A stretch of DNA of 64,000 nt from Paenibacillus odorifer (lineage in GTDB: Bacteria; Bacillota; Bacilli; Paenibacillales; Paenibacillaceae): positions 4,712,001-4,776,000 of the forward strand of contig NZ_CP009428.1 in the NCBI RefSeq assembly GCF_000758725.1. Reading direction: 5' to 3'. Both the position numbers and the translations under genes were made by a program. Numbering within the stretch: position 1 is the stretch's first letter; each line of letters opens with the position of its first letter. Below, in pieces: positions 44,380 to 53,402 of the stretch. The notes under the pieces are model-generated. The model did not search any database. It had not been told where the DNA came from and saw nothing but the letters and a program-made list of their open reading frames with translations.

Positions 44380-45093
44380 ATGAAGAAGTATATCCCTAAC
44401 CAGCACGGCGCCTGGGCGATGCTCGTCCTTCCCTTTCTGTTCGGGGTAGCCGCATCCCAGGGGCAACCGATACATATTCCGCTGTTTGCTTGCTGGCTTC
44501 TGATCTATTTGTTCAGTTTTCCTTTACTGCAGGGGGTGAAGACAGGAAGATTTAAACGCTATGCCCAGCCCTTGAAGGTATATGGAATTCTGCTACTCCC
44601 TTTGATCGTCTATCTGGTAGTAGCCGAACCTAAGTTGTTATGGTTTGTTCTACCGCTCGTGCCTTTGTTCGCTGTAAATCTCTATTATGCAAAAACTAAA
44701 AATGAACGTGCCCTGCTCAATGACATCTCGGCCATTTTGGCATTTTGCCTGATCATTTATCCGGTCTTCTACGTCGGTCAGGGAGAAAGCTGGCGGACAG
44801 CGACCGAGTTGTTCCTGCTGGCTGTCCTGTACTTTGTCGGAACCGCTTTGTATGTCAAAACCATCATCCGCGAACGAAATAATATTAGCTTCTATTACGG
44901 ATCTGTTCTATATCACCTGCTGGTTGCAGCAGCCGGGCTGTTCCTGTTTCCATCTCTGCTTGTTCCGCTGCTCATCCTGCTTGTGCGGGCAGCTGTCCTG
45001 CCAAAGACGGGCATCACAGTAAAACGTACCGGAATCATCGAAATTGGCTTCTCCTTTATGTTATATGTGTCTGTGCTCGTGTTGTACTTCTAG
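44380..45093 (+). CDS. ywiC: YwiC-like integral membrane protein
   Basis: 237 aa from the ATG at 44380 (GTAGGAGG nine bases before). Begins MKKYIPNQHGAWAMLVLPF, the YwiC signature (NQHGAWAM), with about eight membrane spans. In Bacillus ywiC lies in the nar/fnr region, as here beside Mo-cofactor and nitrate genes; function unknown. Confidence 0.88.
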   Translation: MKKYIPNQHGAWAMLVLPFLFGVAASQGQPIHIPLFACWLLIYLFSFPLLQGVKTGRFKRYAQPLKVYGILLLPLIVYLVVAEPKLLWFVLPLVPLFAVNLYYAKTKNERALLNDISAILAFCLIIYPVFYVGQGESWRTATELFLLAVLYFVGTALYVKTIIRERNNISFYYGSVLYHLLVAAAGLFLFPSLLVPLLILLVRAAVLPKTGITVKRTGIIEIGFSFMLYVSVLVLYF

Positions 45094-45113
45094 TATACAG
45101 TTGTAAAAAACCA

Positions 45114-45152
45114 GAAAGCTCATCTGCCGGTAATCCGGGTAGAGGAGCTTCC
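45114..45152. terminator. Hairpin between ywiC-like gene and microORF
   Basis: GAAAGCTC-CT-CCGG TAAT CCGG-AG-GAGCTTCC imperfect stem between convergent genes. Confidence 0.6.
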
Positions 45153-45168
45153 TTGTTGTTGCGTTAGT

Positions 45169-45276
45169 CTATTCTGCGATCATTTCCGGATTGCTCGATC
45201 CTGGAGGTACAGTAAGGATACATTGCTCAGCCAAATATGATCTGCCATCCGGCTCGATCAACAGCTGAAATTGCAT
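45169..45276 (-). CDS. Unrecognised 35-aa microprotein after moaA
   Basis: ATG at 45276 starts 8 bp after the moaA stop; the ribosome site GGAGG overlaps the last moaA codons (ten bases spacing). Begins MQFQLLIEPDGRSYLAE and ends SSNPEMIAE, soluble, with one Cys. Last gene of narK-moeA-moaA. No family recognised; it may be a small partner in the Mo-cofactor or nitrate pathway, or chance coding. Confidence 0.55.
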   Translation of the reverse strand: MQFQLLIEPDGRSYLAEQCILTVPPGSSNPEMIAE

Positions 45277-45284
45277 TCTGCTCT

Positions 45285-46301
45285 TTAACCTCCAATATAG
45301 GACATGCCGATCTTTGTTCTGTTCTTCACGGTTTGTTCTGTCCGCTCATCGGAGTAACGGTCTGTCCGCTGCTCCCATACATCCCTAATGGCTAGCAGCA
45401 GGCTTTGGTCACTCGCCCCGCTGCGGAGCATTTCCCTGAGATCAAAACCGTCTGATGCGAACAGGCAAGTGTACAATTTGCCGTCGGAAGACAGCCGGGC
45501 ACGTGTACAGGAAGAGCAGAACGATTCAGATACGGAAGTAATAAAACCGACCTCGGTGCAGCTACCCTTGTGCCGGTACCTTTTGGCTACCTCGCCAAAA
45601 TAATTATGGTCCTGTGCTTCCAGTTCAAATGAGCCTTGGAGGCGCTCCAGTATTTCCCGTTTGGTTACAACCTTCTCATAGCTCCAGCCGTTATCGTTGC
45701 CGGCATCCATAAACTCGATGAACCGCAAAGTTATATTCTTATCCTTGAAATAGGCAGCCATCGGTACAATCTCCGATTCGTTCACACCTCTTTGTACCAC
45801 CATGTTTACTTTGACCTCAAACCCGGCTTCTACGGCATGATCAATATGATGCAGAATTAATCCAGACGTAAAGCCCCGTCCGTTCATTTTTCCAAACCGC
45901 TTATGCTCCAAAGCATCCAAGCTGACGTTCAGTCTGCGGAGTCCTGCAGCATACAGTGGCGCTGCCTGCGCACCGAGCAGTACCCCATTCGTCGTCAGTC
46001 CCATATCTTTTACACCGCCGATAGCACGGATTCCCGCAACAAGCTCAGGCAGATTACGCCGCATAAGCGGCTCGCCACCGGTCAACCGGATTTTGCTTAC
46101 TCCAAGGGATACGAACAGCTTCGTCAGCCGGCAGATTTCCTCAAAGGTTAACAGCTCGCTTGCGGGGAGGAATGCATAATCATCACCGAACACTTCCTTC
46201 GGCATGCAGTAGGAACAGCGGAAATTGCACCGGTCTGTTACCGAAATCCGCAAATCATGGATAGGCCGTCGCAATTGATCCTGTAGTGGATGTGCATTCA
46301 T
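45285..46301 (-). CDS. moaA: GTP 3',8-cyclase MoaA
   Basis: 338 aa from the ATG at 46301 (GGGAG upstream); the longer frame adds 41 unsupported residues. Radical-SAM cluster CNFRCSYC, GGEPL (RLTGGEPLMRR), the C-terminal second 4Fe-4S motif CSSCTRARLSSDG...C, and the conserved C-terminal Gly-Gly. Makes the first Mo-cofactor intermediate with MoaC (not in window). It follows moeA by 25 bp. Confidence 0.96.
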   Translation of the reverse strand: MNAHPLQDQLRRPIHDLRISVTDRCNFRCSYCMPKEVFGDDYAFLPASELLTFEEICRLTKLFVSLGVSKIRLTGGEPLMRRNLPELVAGIRAIGGVKDMGLTTNGVLLGAQAAPLYAAGLRRLNVSLDALEHKRFGKMNGRGFTSGLILHHIDHAVEAGFEVKVNMVVQRGVNESEIVPMAAYFKDKNITLRFIEFMDAGNDNGWSYEKVVTKREILERLQGSFELEAQDHNYFGEVAKRYRHKGSCTEVGFITSVSESFCSSCTRARLSSDGKLYTCLFASDGFDLREMLRSGASDQSLLLAIRDVWEQRTDRYSDERTEQTVKNRTKIGMSYIGG

Positions 46302-46326
46302 GACTCTTATCTCCCTTCCGGTAGGC

Positions 46327-47577
46327 TTACAGTACCCATTTATCCGTACCTTCTTCAACACCCAGAAGCAGTACATCAACAAGATCACCTGCGGCGTAAC
46401 CTCTTGTCCCGCCCGGCAGCACAATCAGCGAATTCCCGCGTGCGATGGAAGATACGGCATTAGATTTATTGAAACCGGCAGGACGCACCGAGGTGCGGTC
46501 ATGAACAGCCCGGATAAACCGGGTGAACGGATTGGCCTTTGGGTAATCCTCTGCCAGTACCGCCGTCGTGCGCGGCAGATAAATTTTATCCGCTCCCATC
46601 ATTTTGAGCAGGGCGGGTCTAACAAACAGCTCGAAGCCTGTGAAGCAGGCAGAAGGATTGCCGGACAGTCCGAACAAGTACTTATCCCCGGCAACCGCAA
46701 CTGTGGTCACGCTGCCCGGACGCATCGCCACCTTGTTGAACAGCACATCAGCCCCGAGACGGTTATATATTTCCGGCAGGTAGTCATAATCACCGACGGA
46801 CACACCTCCCGTTGTGATCAGGCAGTCTGTTTCTGTCATTGCCTTCCGCACCGTCAGCAGGCATGCTTCCAGTTGGTCTGCGGCTGTATCATACATCCGG
46901 TAAGGAATACCCATCCGGGCGAGCTGGGCTGCGATCATCGGTCCGTTACTGTTGCGGATTTTGCCGGGTGCAAGCTGTGCTGTCACCTCCAGCAGTTCGG
47001 TTCCCGTAGACAATATCCCTACTACCGGCCGCTTACCGACCTGAACATACCCATAACCGAATGTAGCCAGCAGCGCTACAATCCCGGGATGAATGAAGCT
47101 GCCGGCCGGAACGATCATTTCTCCTGACCGCATATCTTCACCCTTCAGGGACAGATTCTCCTGTGGCGCAAAAGCTTTACGGATTGTAAACGTATGACCT
47201 GCTGCTGTGGCCTGTTCAAACATAACTACAGCATCCGCTCCTGCCGGCAGCGCCGCTCCCGTCATCAGACGGACAGCTTCGCATGGCCCAATTGCAATCT
47301 GAGATACTGCCCCTGCGCCGATATGATCTACTACAGTAAAGCTGATCCTGTTATTACCGGAAGCACCGGCAGAATCTGCCGAAGAAATTGCATATCCGTC
47401 ATAGGGTGATCGGGTAAAATGCGGAACATCATGGGTTGCCGTCAGCGGCTCCGCCAGGATCCGTCCATAGCTTTCAGCAAGTGGAATCCTTTCTGTACCT
47501 ATGCGACATGCTCTTTCAGTTACCCGGAATACAGCTTCGGCAACGGTAACCGGAGTTCTGGTCTTTTCCACCTTCAT
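46327..47577 (-). CDS. moeA: Molybdopterin molybdenumtransferase MoeA
   Basis: 416 aa: SPYDGYAI, MTGAALPAGADAVVMFE, ILSTGTEL, TTGGVSVGDYDYL, FGLSGNPSACFTGFE. Inserts molybdate into adenylated molybdopterin. RBS AGGAG; 42 bp after narK on the same strand. Confidence 0.96.
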   Translation of the reverse strand: MKVEKTRTPVTVAEAVFRVTERACRIGTERIPLAESYGRILAEPLTATHDVPHFTRSPYDGYAISSADSAGASGNNRISFTVVDHIGAGAVSQIAIGPCEAVRLMTGAALPAGADAVVMFEQATAAGHTFTIRKAFAPQENLSLKGEDMRSGEMIVPAGSFIHPGIVALLATFGYGYVQVGKRPVVGILSTGTELLEVTAQLAPGKIRNSNGPMIAAQLARMGIPYRMYDTAADQLEACLLTVRKAMTETDCLITTGGVSVGDYDYLPEIYNRLGADVLFNKVAMRPGSVTTVAVAGDKYLFGLSGNPSACFTGFELFVRPALLKMMGADKIYLPRTTAVLAEDYPKANPFTRFIRAVHDRTSVRPAGFNKSNAVSSIARGNSLIVLPGGTRGYAAGDLVDVLLLGVEEGTDKWVL

Positions 47578-47619
47578 CTGCTCCTAACTTAGTGCCGTAC
47601 TAAAAAACGGTTCATCCGG

Positions 47620-49119
47620 TTATTTCTCCGTAATATCGCTGAATGTGCCTACATACCGGACATCTTCGCCGGTCTCATCCTTTACAGCGCTGATATTCAG
47701 CCACTGCAAATACTCTTCCCCGCCCTTGCGCTTGTTCCAGATTTCACCCTGCCACATCCCCTTCTCCCTGACTTCGCTCCACATTAAGCGGTAGAACTCC
47801 TTGGATTGGCGGCCTGACTTCAGAATGCTGGGCTGTCTGCCAAGAACTTCGTCTTCCGTATAGCCGGTGAGCTTCGTGAACGCCGGATTGACGGTCTTGA
47901 TCAGACCGGAGACATCCGTAACCAGAATCCCCTGTCCGGTAGAATTGAACACTTCAGAGGTAAGCGCAAGCCGGTCCTGAAAATAGATCCACACTACCAG
48001 CACCAGACTGGCCAGCGCTACCTGAGAGAGCAGCATGAACCCGATGGAATATTGCCCTGTAGCCGAATAAATCACCGACAGCATAATGGGAGGGAAAAAA
48101 CCGCCCAGACCGCCCATCATCGATACGATCCCGTTGGCGACACCCGCCTGCTTATTGAAGTACAGTGGGACTAATTTGAATATGACTCCGTTACCGATTC
48201 CCGCGCTGAACGCAATAGCAAGGCAACCTACTGTATATAAGCCCATGTCAGGCATAAATGCCAGGATGATTGCTGCAACCGTATAAATACTGAATGTGCC
48301 GGTAAGCAGAAACAAAGGCTGGAACTTGTCGGCAAGCCAGCCGCCTATCGGCCGGAAGAAGGTCGCAACGGCAATGAAGCCGGCTGTGCGCATCCCGGCA
48401 TCCACTTTTTCCAGACCGAAGTTCGAAACTAGAAAGTTCGGCAGATAAATAGTGAAGGCAACGAAGGAGCCAAAGGTTATGAAATAGAACAAGGAGAAAA
48501 GCCAGAGCTTTTCATTTTTGGACACGCCCTTGATCTGTTCAATAATCGGCGTTTTGAGTTTAGGCTCATGACGATCCCCAAAGAAGAAATTTAATGCGAT
48601 AAATACCAGTAACAGGATAAGATACATTTTAACCGCGGGTGCCCAGCCAATCTGTGCTGCCACAATCGGAGCCGAGAAGGTAGTGACAGCTGTTCCGATA
48701 TTCCCGATCCCGTAGATTCCGTTGACCAGACCATGCTTATCTTTAGGGAAATACTTCGGCAAAGAGGTTACACCTACCGAAAAAACGGCTCCGCCGATTC
48801 CCAGGAACAAACCTCCGATAATTAAATGAGTGACCGAGGATGCTTCACTGATGAAATATACCGGAAACAAAAGCAGGATAAAGCTGAACATAAAAATAAT
48901 GCGTGCTCCCAGAATGTTTGCATAATAGCCTAAAGGAATCCTTAGAATAGAGCCGAGCACCACCGGAATAGCCGTGACCATCGCTAGCCGCCCCGGAGGA
49001 ATGCTGATATCCTCGGAAATAAAGGGCATCAGGGAAGAGATGATCACCCACACCATGAATCCAGTAATCAAGTTTAATGTTTGTAGCGGCAATTGCATTT
49101 TTTTAATCATTCGACTCAC
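47620..49119 (-). CDS. narK: NarK-type nitrate/nitrite transporter fused to a PAS domain
   Basis: 499 aa. Residues ~1-385 are a 12-span major facilitator of the nitrate/nitrite porter type (LGIGGAVFSVGVTSLPKYFPK..HGLVNGIYGIGNIG; GIGNGVIFKLVPLYF; ANGIVSMMGGLGGFFPP). A linker leads to a PAS/PAC domain at ~390-499 (LVTDVSGLIKTVNPAFTKLT, WQGEIWNKRKGGEEY, VGTFSDITEK). The stop falls right after the PAC, so no kinase output follows. PAS may gate transport or recruit a partner (inference). It heads narK-moeA-moaA, with GC-rich palindromes upstream. Confidence 0.93.
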   Translation of the reverse strand: MSRMIKKMQLPLQTLNLITGFMVWVIISSLMPFISEDISIPPGRLAMVTAIPVVLGSILRIPLGYYANILGARIIFMFSFILLLFPVYFISEASSVTHLIIGGLFLGIGGAVFSVGVTSLPKYFPKDKHGLVNGIYGIGNIGTAVTTFSAPIVAAQIGWAPAVKMYLILLLVFIALNFFFGDRHEPKLKTPIIEQIKGVSKNEKLWLFSLFYFITFGSFVAFTIYLPNFLVSNFGLEKVDAGMRTAGFIAVATFFRPIGGWLADKFQPLFLLTGTFSIYTVAAIILAFMPDMGLYTVGCLAIAFSAGIGNGVIFKLVPLYFNKQAGVANGIVSMMGGLGGFFPPIMLSVIYSATGQYSIGFMLLSQVALASLVLVVWIYFQDRLALTSEVFNSTGQGILVTDVSGLIKTVNPAFTKLTGYTEDEVLGRQPSILKSGRQSKEFYRLMWSEVREKGMWQGEIWNKRKGGEEYLQWLNISAVKDETGEDVRYVGTFSDITEK

Positions 49120-49199
49120 CTTTTCGCCGTTTATTCTCTTGATTATTCATACCAATACTTCCTGTACTCATTGTATCCGCCGATCCCCCGGCTCAGATA

Positions 49200-49229
49200 T
49201 AGGGGAGTCCCCTTTCCCTGACAGGGGAA
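49200..49229. promoter_or_regulatory. Candidate NreC-binding palindromes before narK
   Basis: TAGGGGAGTCCCCT (49200-49213) fits TAGGG-N4-CCC(C)T, and TTCCCTGACAGGGGAA follows at 49214-49229, about 80-110 bp before the narK start. NreC sites in staphylococci are GC-rich palindromes of this kind, and an NreC homolog is encoded next door. Confidence 0.5.
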
Positions 49230-49245
49230 ACCCTAAAAATAAAAT

Positions 49246-49263
49246 AACCCCACATAGTGGGGC
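49246..49263. other. Small GC palindrome between narK promoter and hemerythrin operon end
   Basis: CCCCAC-ATA-GTGGGG followed on the minus strand by a T-rich stretch; may act as a secondary terminator for the nar/nre operon. Confidence 0.4.
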
Positions 49264-49334
49264 CTTGCTCCAGAACTTATTCACTCCTATCACAAATGAA
49301 ACATAATACCTTATCTACTCTCTTAATAAGACCC

Positions 49335-49363
49335 AAAAAAGCCGCCCCAAGTAGGAGCAGCCT
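49335..49363 (-). terminator. Terminator of the narGHJI-nreABC-hemerythrin unit
   Basis: AGGCTGCTCC TACTT GGGGCGGCTT then T6 on the minus strand, directly after the hemerythrin stop. Confidence 0.85.
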
Positions 49364-49371
49364 GTTCATTC

Positions 49372-49899
49372 TCACGTAATGAGCGTATTCAATTGCTGGC
49401 TTAACCGTTCTTTGTCTTTCGCACTCAGCTGATGCTCGGCCATCGGGTAAATGACAGTCTCTTCTTTGACAAAGTGTACCGTCAGAACCTCAAAAGCCTC
49501 CCCTGCATCCTTAACAGCTGCGCGGATATCCTCAAGCGGCAGCATATCTATATTGCCCTCTGTGTAATGCAGGAAATGCCCTATATATCCGTCAATCTCG
49601 CGGTGCTCCTCCTGGATGCCGACCAGTGGTCCTTGTTCAAAGCCGATATAACTGCCAAGCAGCGGAAAAAAAAACGTTTCTTCCTTCACAGTATGCTTCT
49701 TCAACGGACCAGTAAACTCCAGAATCGCCTTACGCAGCTTATGCAGCTGTGTCCTAGATTCTTCCAGAACGGGCTGATCGTGTTCAAACCAGAGTACAAG
49801 GGCATGCCATTCTTCCATCAGAAATGATAAATAGCGGTGTTCATTCTCAAGAATACGCATGGCGGGCATCGTAAACTTGAGCCCTGTATTTTCCGGCAT
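49372..49899 (-). CDS. Hemerythrin-domain protein
   Basis: 175 aa four-helix protein. Iron-ligand pattern: ENEHRYL, KKHTVKEETFFFPLL, IQEEHREIDG and VHFVKEETVIYPMAEH. Such proteins handle O2/NO or help repair iron-sulfur clusters. It is 23 bp after nreC at the end of the nitrate operon, consistent with protection from nitrosative stress (inference). Confidence 0.9.
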   Translation of the reverse strand: MPENTGLKFTMPAMRILENEHRYLSFLMEEWHALVLWFEHDQPVLEESRTQLHKLRKAILEFTGPLKKHTVKEETFFFPLLGSYIGFEQGPLVGIQEEHREIDGYIGHFLHYTEGNIDMLPLEDIRAAVKDAGEAFEVLTVHFVKEETVIYPMAEHQLSAKDKERLSQQLNTLIT

Positions 49900-49922
49900 C
49901 CTGCTAACCCTCCATTTGCAAA

Positions 49923-50570
49923 TCAGAAATCCAGCATTTTTTTCCTTAAAGCATACTCGACCAGCTCCGGTCTGCTTTTAAGGTTTAACTTCTCCATAAT
50001 TTTCGCTTTGTGGGCTTCCACCGTTTTTACCGAAATAAACAGCTTCTCTGCGATTTCCTTGTTCCCGTATCCCTTGGCGATAAGCGGCAGGATCTCCAGT
50101 TCACGTTTGGACAACAGCTCAAACAGATCCTCTGTACCGCCGGATTTGTCCTGCTTAATAAATTCACGGACCAGTGAGGTCGCCATCTTAGGATGGATAT
50201 AAGTGCCGCCTTCATAAATGGTCCGGATGGCCAGCAAAAGCTCCTCGTCCGGAGCGCTTTTGAGAACATAACCGGAGGCCCCGTTCTTCAATACATGAAA
50301 AAGATATTCATCATCGTCATGCATCGTCAGAATTAGGATTTTGGTATCGGGATAATCCTCTTTAATCTTCCCGGTTGCAACCAGCCCACTTTCGCCCGGA
50401 GGCATGCTTAAATCCATAATCAGAATATCCGGCCGGAATTTGGCAACCATTATATAAGCTTCCCTCCCGTCTGCCGCCGCTCCGATCACTTCTATGTCAT
50501 CCTGAAAATTGAGAATCATGGAGAATCCGCTCCGTACGATCGCATGGTCGTCTGCAATGACGATCTTCAT
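49923..50570 (-). CDS. nreC: NreC-like response regulator
   Basis: 215 aa NarL-type: receiver with Asp7-Asp8 (VIADDHAIVRSG), phospho-Asp in LIMDLSMP and VLKS; LuxR HTH KEIAEKLFISVKTVEAHKAKI. Cognate regulator of the NreB sensor encoded 8 bp upstream. In staphylococci NreC activates narGHJI, nir and narT under anoxic conditions. Confidence 0.92.
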   Translation of the reverse strand: MKIVIADDHAIVRSGFSMILNFQDDIEVIGAAADGREAYIMVAKFRPDILIMDLSMPPGESGLVATGKIKEDYPDTKILILTMHDDDEYLFHVLKNGASGYVLKSAPDEELLLAIRTIYEGGTYIHPKMATSLVREFIKQDKSGGTEDLFELLSKRELEILPLIAKGYGNKEIAEKLFISVKTVEAHKAKIMEKLNLKSRPELVEYALRKKMLDF

Positions 50571-50577
50571 CAGAAGC

Positions 50578-51642
50578 TCATTCCTTTCCTCGGGATAATC
50601 CTACTGGCACCTGTAAAATAATGGTTGTGCCCCTACCTATCCCTGAATCTACGGTGAAGGTGCCACCCACCAGCTCCGCCCGTTCCTGCATGCCAAAAAG
50701 ACCAAGTCCGGTTCCATTGGGTTCGTCTCCCTGAATGAAGCCTGTTCCCTCATCCTTAATCAGAAGCCGCAGCACGCCGTCATTTTCTGTAAGAGATACT
50801 TTGACGCTGTCTACCTGGGCATACTTCAGGGCGTTCAACACAGCTTCCTGGCATACACGGTACATGACGGTTTCAATCTCACTCTCATACCGTTTCTCCA
50901 AAAGCCGGGACTCATATTCAATTATAAGTCCGTAGCTTTGTTCCATCCGCTTGAAGTGTGACCGGAATGCAGCCTCCAGCCCGAAATCATCAAGTGCAGC
51001 CGGCCTGAGCTCCACGGAAAGGTTGCGGATATCATTCAGAAGTCTTGTCATGGATACTTCGGTCTGCTTCACCTTCTTCAGCAGCTGTTCATCAGCTGTC
51101 ATATATTTGAGCACACGCAGATCAATCACGGCACTCATCAGCTCTTGGGCAACGCTGTCATGCAGTTCACGGGATATCCGCTTGCGTTCATTCTCCTGCG
51201 CCTCAATGATATGCTTCATCATCTTGTTCTGGTAGAACTTCTCTTGTGTCGTGAACTGTCTGCTCAGATCCCTGAGCATAAACACTCTGATACCATTCTC
51301 GTCATCTATCGTGTGAAAGGTGGCGGCATAAGGGACAATCCCCTTATCTTTCGTCTCCAGATAGACTTGATAAGAGGTAAATTCCTCTGAGTCCGGTGTA
51401 TGAAAGTAACAATTAAGGCATGTGCGGAGCTCCGTCTCACTAGTGTATCCCCGGCAGGTCCCGCATAGTGCCTCCGGATTTCCCTGATACAACTGCTTCA
51501 GGATATCCTGGTCAACGATGTTCTCGGCAGCCGGATTCATCGCCAGGGCTTTCCCTTGCCGGTCAAAAAAGAACATCGCCTCCGAGCTGTTCTCGAACAG
51601 CTTCGTCATGAGCAGGCTCCGCAGATCCATTCCGGGTGTCAT
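50578..51642 (-). CDS. nreB: NreB-like oxygen-sensing histidine kinase
   Basis: 354 aa from the ATG at 51642, which overlaps the nreA stop by one base. Residues ~10-120 form a PAS domain with four cysteines in NreB spacing, CX2CX11CX2C (Cys60, 63, 75, 78), which holds an O2-labile 4Fe-4S cluster. HisKA_3 box NERKRISRELHDSVAQEL and HATPase (NALKYAQ, DEGTGF). Soluble, no membrane span. Confidence 0.95.
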   Translation of the reverse strand: MTPGMDLRSLLMTKLFENSSEAMFFFDRQGKALAMNPAAENIVDQDILKQLYQGNPEALCGTCRGYTSETELRTCLNCYFHTPDSEEFTSYQVYLETKDKGIVPYAATFHTIDDENGIRVFMLRDLSRQFTTQEKFYQNKMMKHIIEAQENERKRISRELHDSVAQELMSAVIDLRVLKYMTADEQLLKKVKQTEVSMTRLLNDIRNLSVELRPAALDDFGLEAAFRSHFKRMEQSYGLIIEYESRLLEKRYESEIETVMYRVCQEAVLNALKYAQVDSVKVSLTENDGVLRLLIKDEGTGFIQGDEPNGTGLGLFGMQERAELVGGTFTVDSGIGRGTTIILQVPVGLSRGKE

Positions 51643-52100
51643 CAACTGAGCAACAATTCCTTCCCGTTCAAGTCTCCAATCCCCTTACGTGCTACCCTGT
51701 CCAGGTCTCTCAGCATTTCAGCGGTTACCTGCCGTTCACCCCTGAAACCGCCTAGAAGCACGCCTGCGACGCGGGCATCATTCCACACCGGTACAGCACC
51801 AATACTGTTCAAATTCTCCATCTTAGTAATGGGATAATTAAACAAGGTATCAGGCTTCACATCTGTCTGCACAGAAGGGATTAAGAACGGTTTTCCGGTC
51901 TTGAACACGATCCCTGCAATCCCTCTGCCGGATTGAAGTACAATCCGTTTGTAACGGTCATTAATGTTCCCTGAGGCGTATTTCCACCGGATTACATAGT
52001 CATATTCCGCAGGTTCAGCAAGAGCCAGCGACATGAAGTCATATCCTAGAGCTGCGCGGATCCGGTCAAGCTCGATTTGATAATCCACCTTATTGTTCAT
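51642..52100 (-). CDS. nreA: NreA-like GAF-domain nitrate receptor
   Basis: 152 aa from the ATG at 52100 (GAGGAGA upstream). One GAF domain (YDFMSLALAEPAEYDYVIRW, GRGIAGIVFKTGKPFLIP, SIGAVPVWNDARVAGVLLGG). NreA binds nitrate and restrains NreB when nitrate is absent. It follows narI by about 50 bp, so the sensing genes are in the same unit as the enzyme. Confidence 0.9.
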   Translation of the reverse strand: MNNKVDYQIELDRIRAALGYDFMSLALAEPAEYDYVIRWKYASGNINDRYKRIVLQSGRGIAGIVFKTGKPFLIPSVQTDVKPDTLFNYPITKMENLNSIGAVPVWNDARVAGVLLGGFRGERQVTAEMLRDLDRVARKGIGDLNGKELLLS

Positions 52101-52152
52101 CGTTTTCTCTCCTCGATTAGAACAGGAAAAGAAGTCCACGCAACTCTTTCCG

Positions 52153-52839
52153 TTAATTCGATTTATTTCTTCTGTATAGGATATAACTTCTGCCTATATA
52201 ATTCAACGGAACACTCCATACATGGACCAACCGGGTGAACGGCCAAAAGGCAAAGATGGCAAACCCCGACAAGATGTGAAGCTTGAAGGAAAACGGCACA
52301 TCACTCATCAGTGTCGGGTCCGGACGGAACATGAACAGGCCGCGGAACCAGACAGAAATCGTATCGCGGTAGTCAAACTCAGGTTGTACGGCATTCGTTA
52401 CAATGGTAGAGTACATCCCCATAAACACGATAAACAGGAGGAGTGAGTTGACTATCAGGTCCGATGCACTGCTGAGACGGCGGACATTCTTAAGCGTAAA
52501 GCGCCGCGAAGTCAGAATCAGCATCCCGAGCAGTGTGGCTGCACCGAAGATGCCCCCGATGTATACCGCGCCGATGTGGTAAAGATGATCACTTACGCCG
52601 ATGGATTCCAGCCATGATTTCGGAACAGCGAGCCCGCCAATATGGCCCAGGATAACCGGCATAATTCCGAGGTGGAACAGAATGCTGCCGAATTTCAGTT
52701 GTTTCTTTTCAATAAATTCACTGGATTTGGCCGTCCAGTTAAACTGATCCTTACGATAACGAAAAATATGTCCGCCGATAAAGATCACCATACACATGTA
52801 GGGAAAAATGACCCATAAAAACTGACCCAGCATATTCAT
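52153..52839 (-). CDS. narI: Respiratory nitrate reductase gamma subunit (cytochrome b)
   Basis: 228 aa, five membrane spans. Likely heme ligands in FHLGIMPVILGHIGG (N-terminal half) and KLHILSG...RLVHVWSVP (C-terminal half). Passes electrons from menaquinol to NarH. Its ATG overlaps the narJ stop by 4 bp. Confidence 0.95.
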   Translation of the reverse strand: MNMLGQFLWVIFPYMCMVIFIGGHIFRYRKDQFNWTAKSSEFIEKKQLKFGSILFHLGIMPVILGHIGGLAVPKSWLESIGVSDHLYHIGAVYIGGIFGAATLLGMLILTSRRFTLKNVRRLSSASDLIVNSLLLFIVFMGMYSTIVTNAVQPEFDYRDTISVWFRGLFMFRPDPTLMSDVPFSFKLHILSGFAIFAFWPFTRLVHVWSVPLNYIGRSYILYRRNKSN

Positions 52840-53402
52840 TGACTCAGGGCCTCCTGTTCAGCACAAGCTTTTAATGTTTCGCGCAATCCCTTGACCAGAT
52901 GGAAATAGGGACTTTCATTTCGTTCCAGAGCCTTGAGCAGATGATACGTACCATCCTCAAGAATCGCTATCAGCATCCGGAAATTCTCCGGCGCTCCCGG
53001 GACTTCCAACCACTGCGCGGCATATAGAAATTCACACATAAGCGGCAAATAATCAGGTAGTTCTTCCTCCGGCATTTCCAGACCGAACATTTCGTACAGA
53101 AGCTTCAACTTGGCGAGCATTTGCCCCCGTTCCTTGGCCTCCTCAAATTTGAAATAGGTCATATACAAGGCGCAGTCCTTCTGAAAATCAAATGTAGCGG
53201 CATAACTCTCCTGAATCTCATCCAGACTGAAGCTCTGCATTTGCTTCCAATAGGTATGCACATGGGCATAACCCGGATGAGTGCTGTCAAACGCCTCTTC
53301 CAGAAAAGCCGGATGAAAGTCCAGCTTCTCCGGGTACATGAGCTGCAGGGCGAAATAACCGAAGGATTCCTTGTAATCATGCAGTTTGATCAGATCAATC
53401 AC
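52836..53402 (-). CDS. narJ: Nitrate reductase assembly chaperone
   Basis: 188 aa from the GTG at 53402, with a G-rich ribosome site (GGGGGG) and an 8-bp overlap with the narH stop; a longer frame from an ATG 30 bp earlier is possible. All-helical TorD-like chaperone (LHDYKESFGYFALQLMYPE, YPDYLPLMCEFLY). Needed to load Mo-cofactor and Fe-S into NarG. Confidence 0.93.
   Translation of the reverse strand: MIDLIKLHDYKESFGYFALQLMYPEKLDFHPAFLEEAFDSTHPGYAHVHTYWKQMQSFSLDEIQESYAATFDFQKDCALYMTYFKFEEAKERGQMLAKLKLLYEMFGLEMPEEELPDYLPLMCEFLYAAQWLEVPGAPENFRMLIAILEDGTYHLLKALERNESPYFHLVKGLRETLKACAEQEALSQ

Noticed and set aside
45169..45276. MicroORF as MoaD
   Set aside because: It is far too short for MoaD and lacks the C-terminal Gly-Gly.
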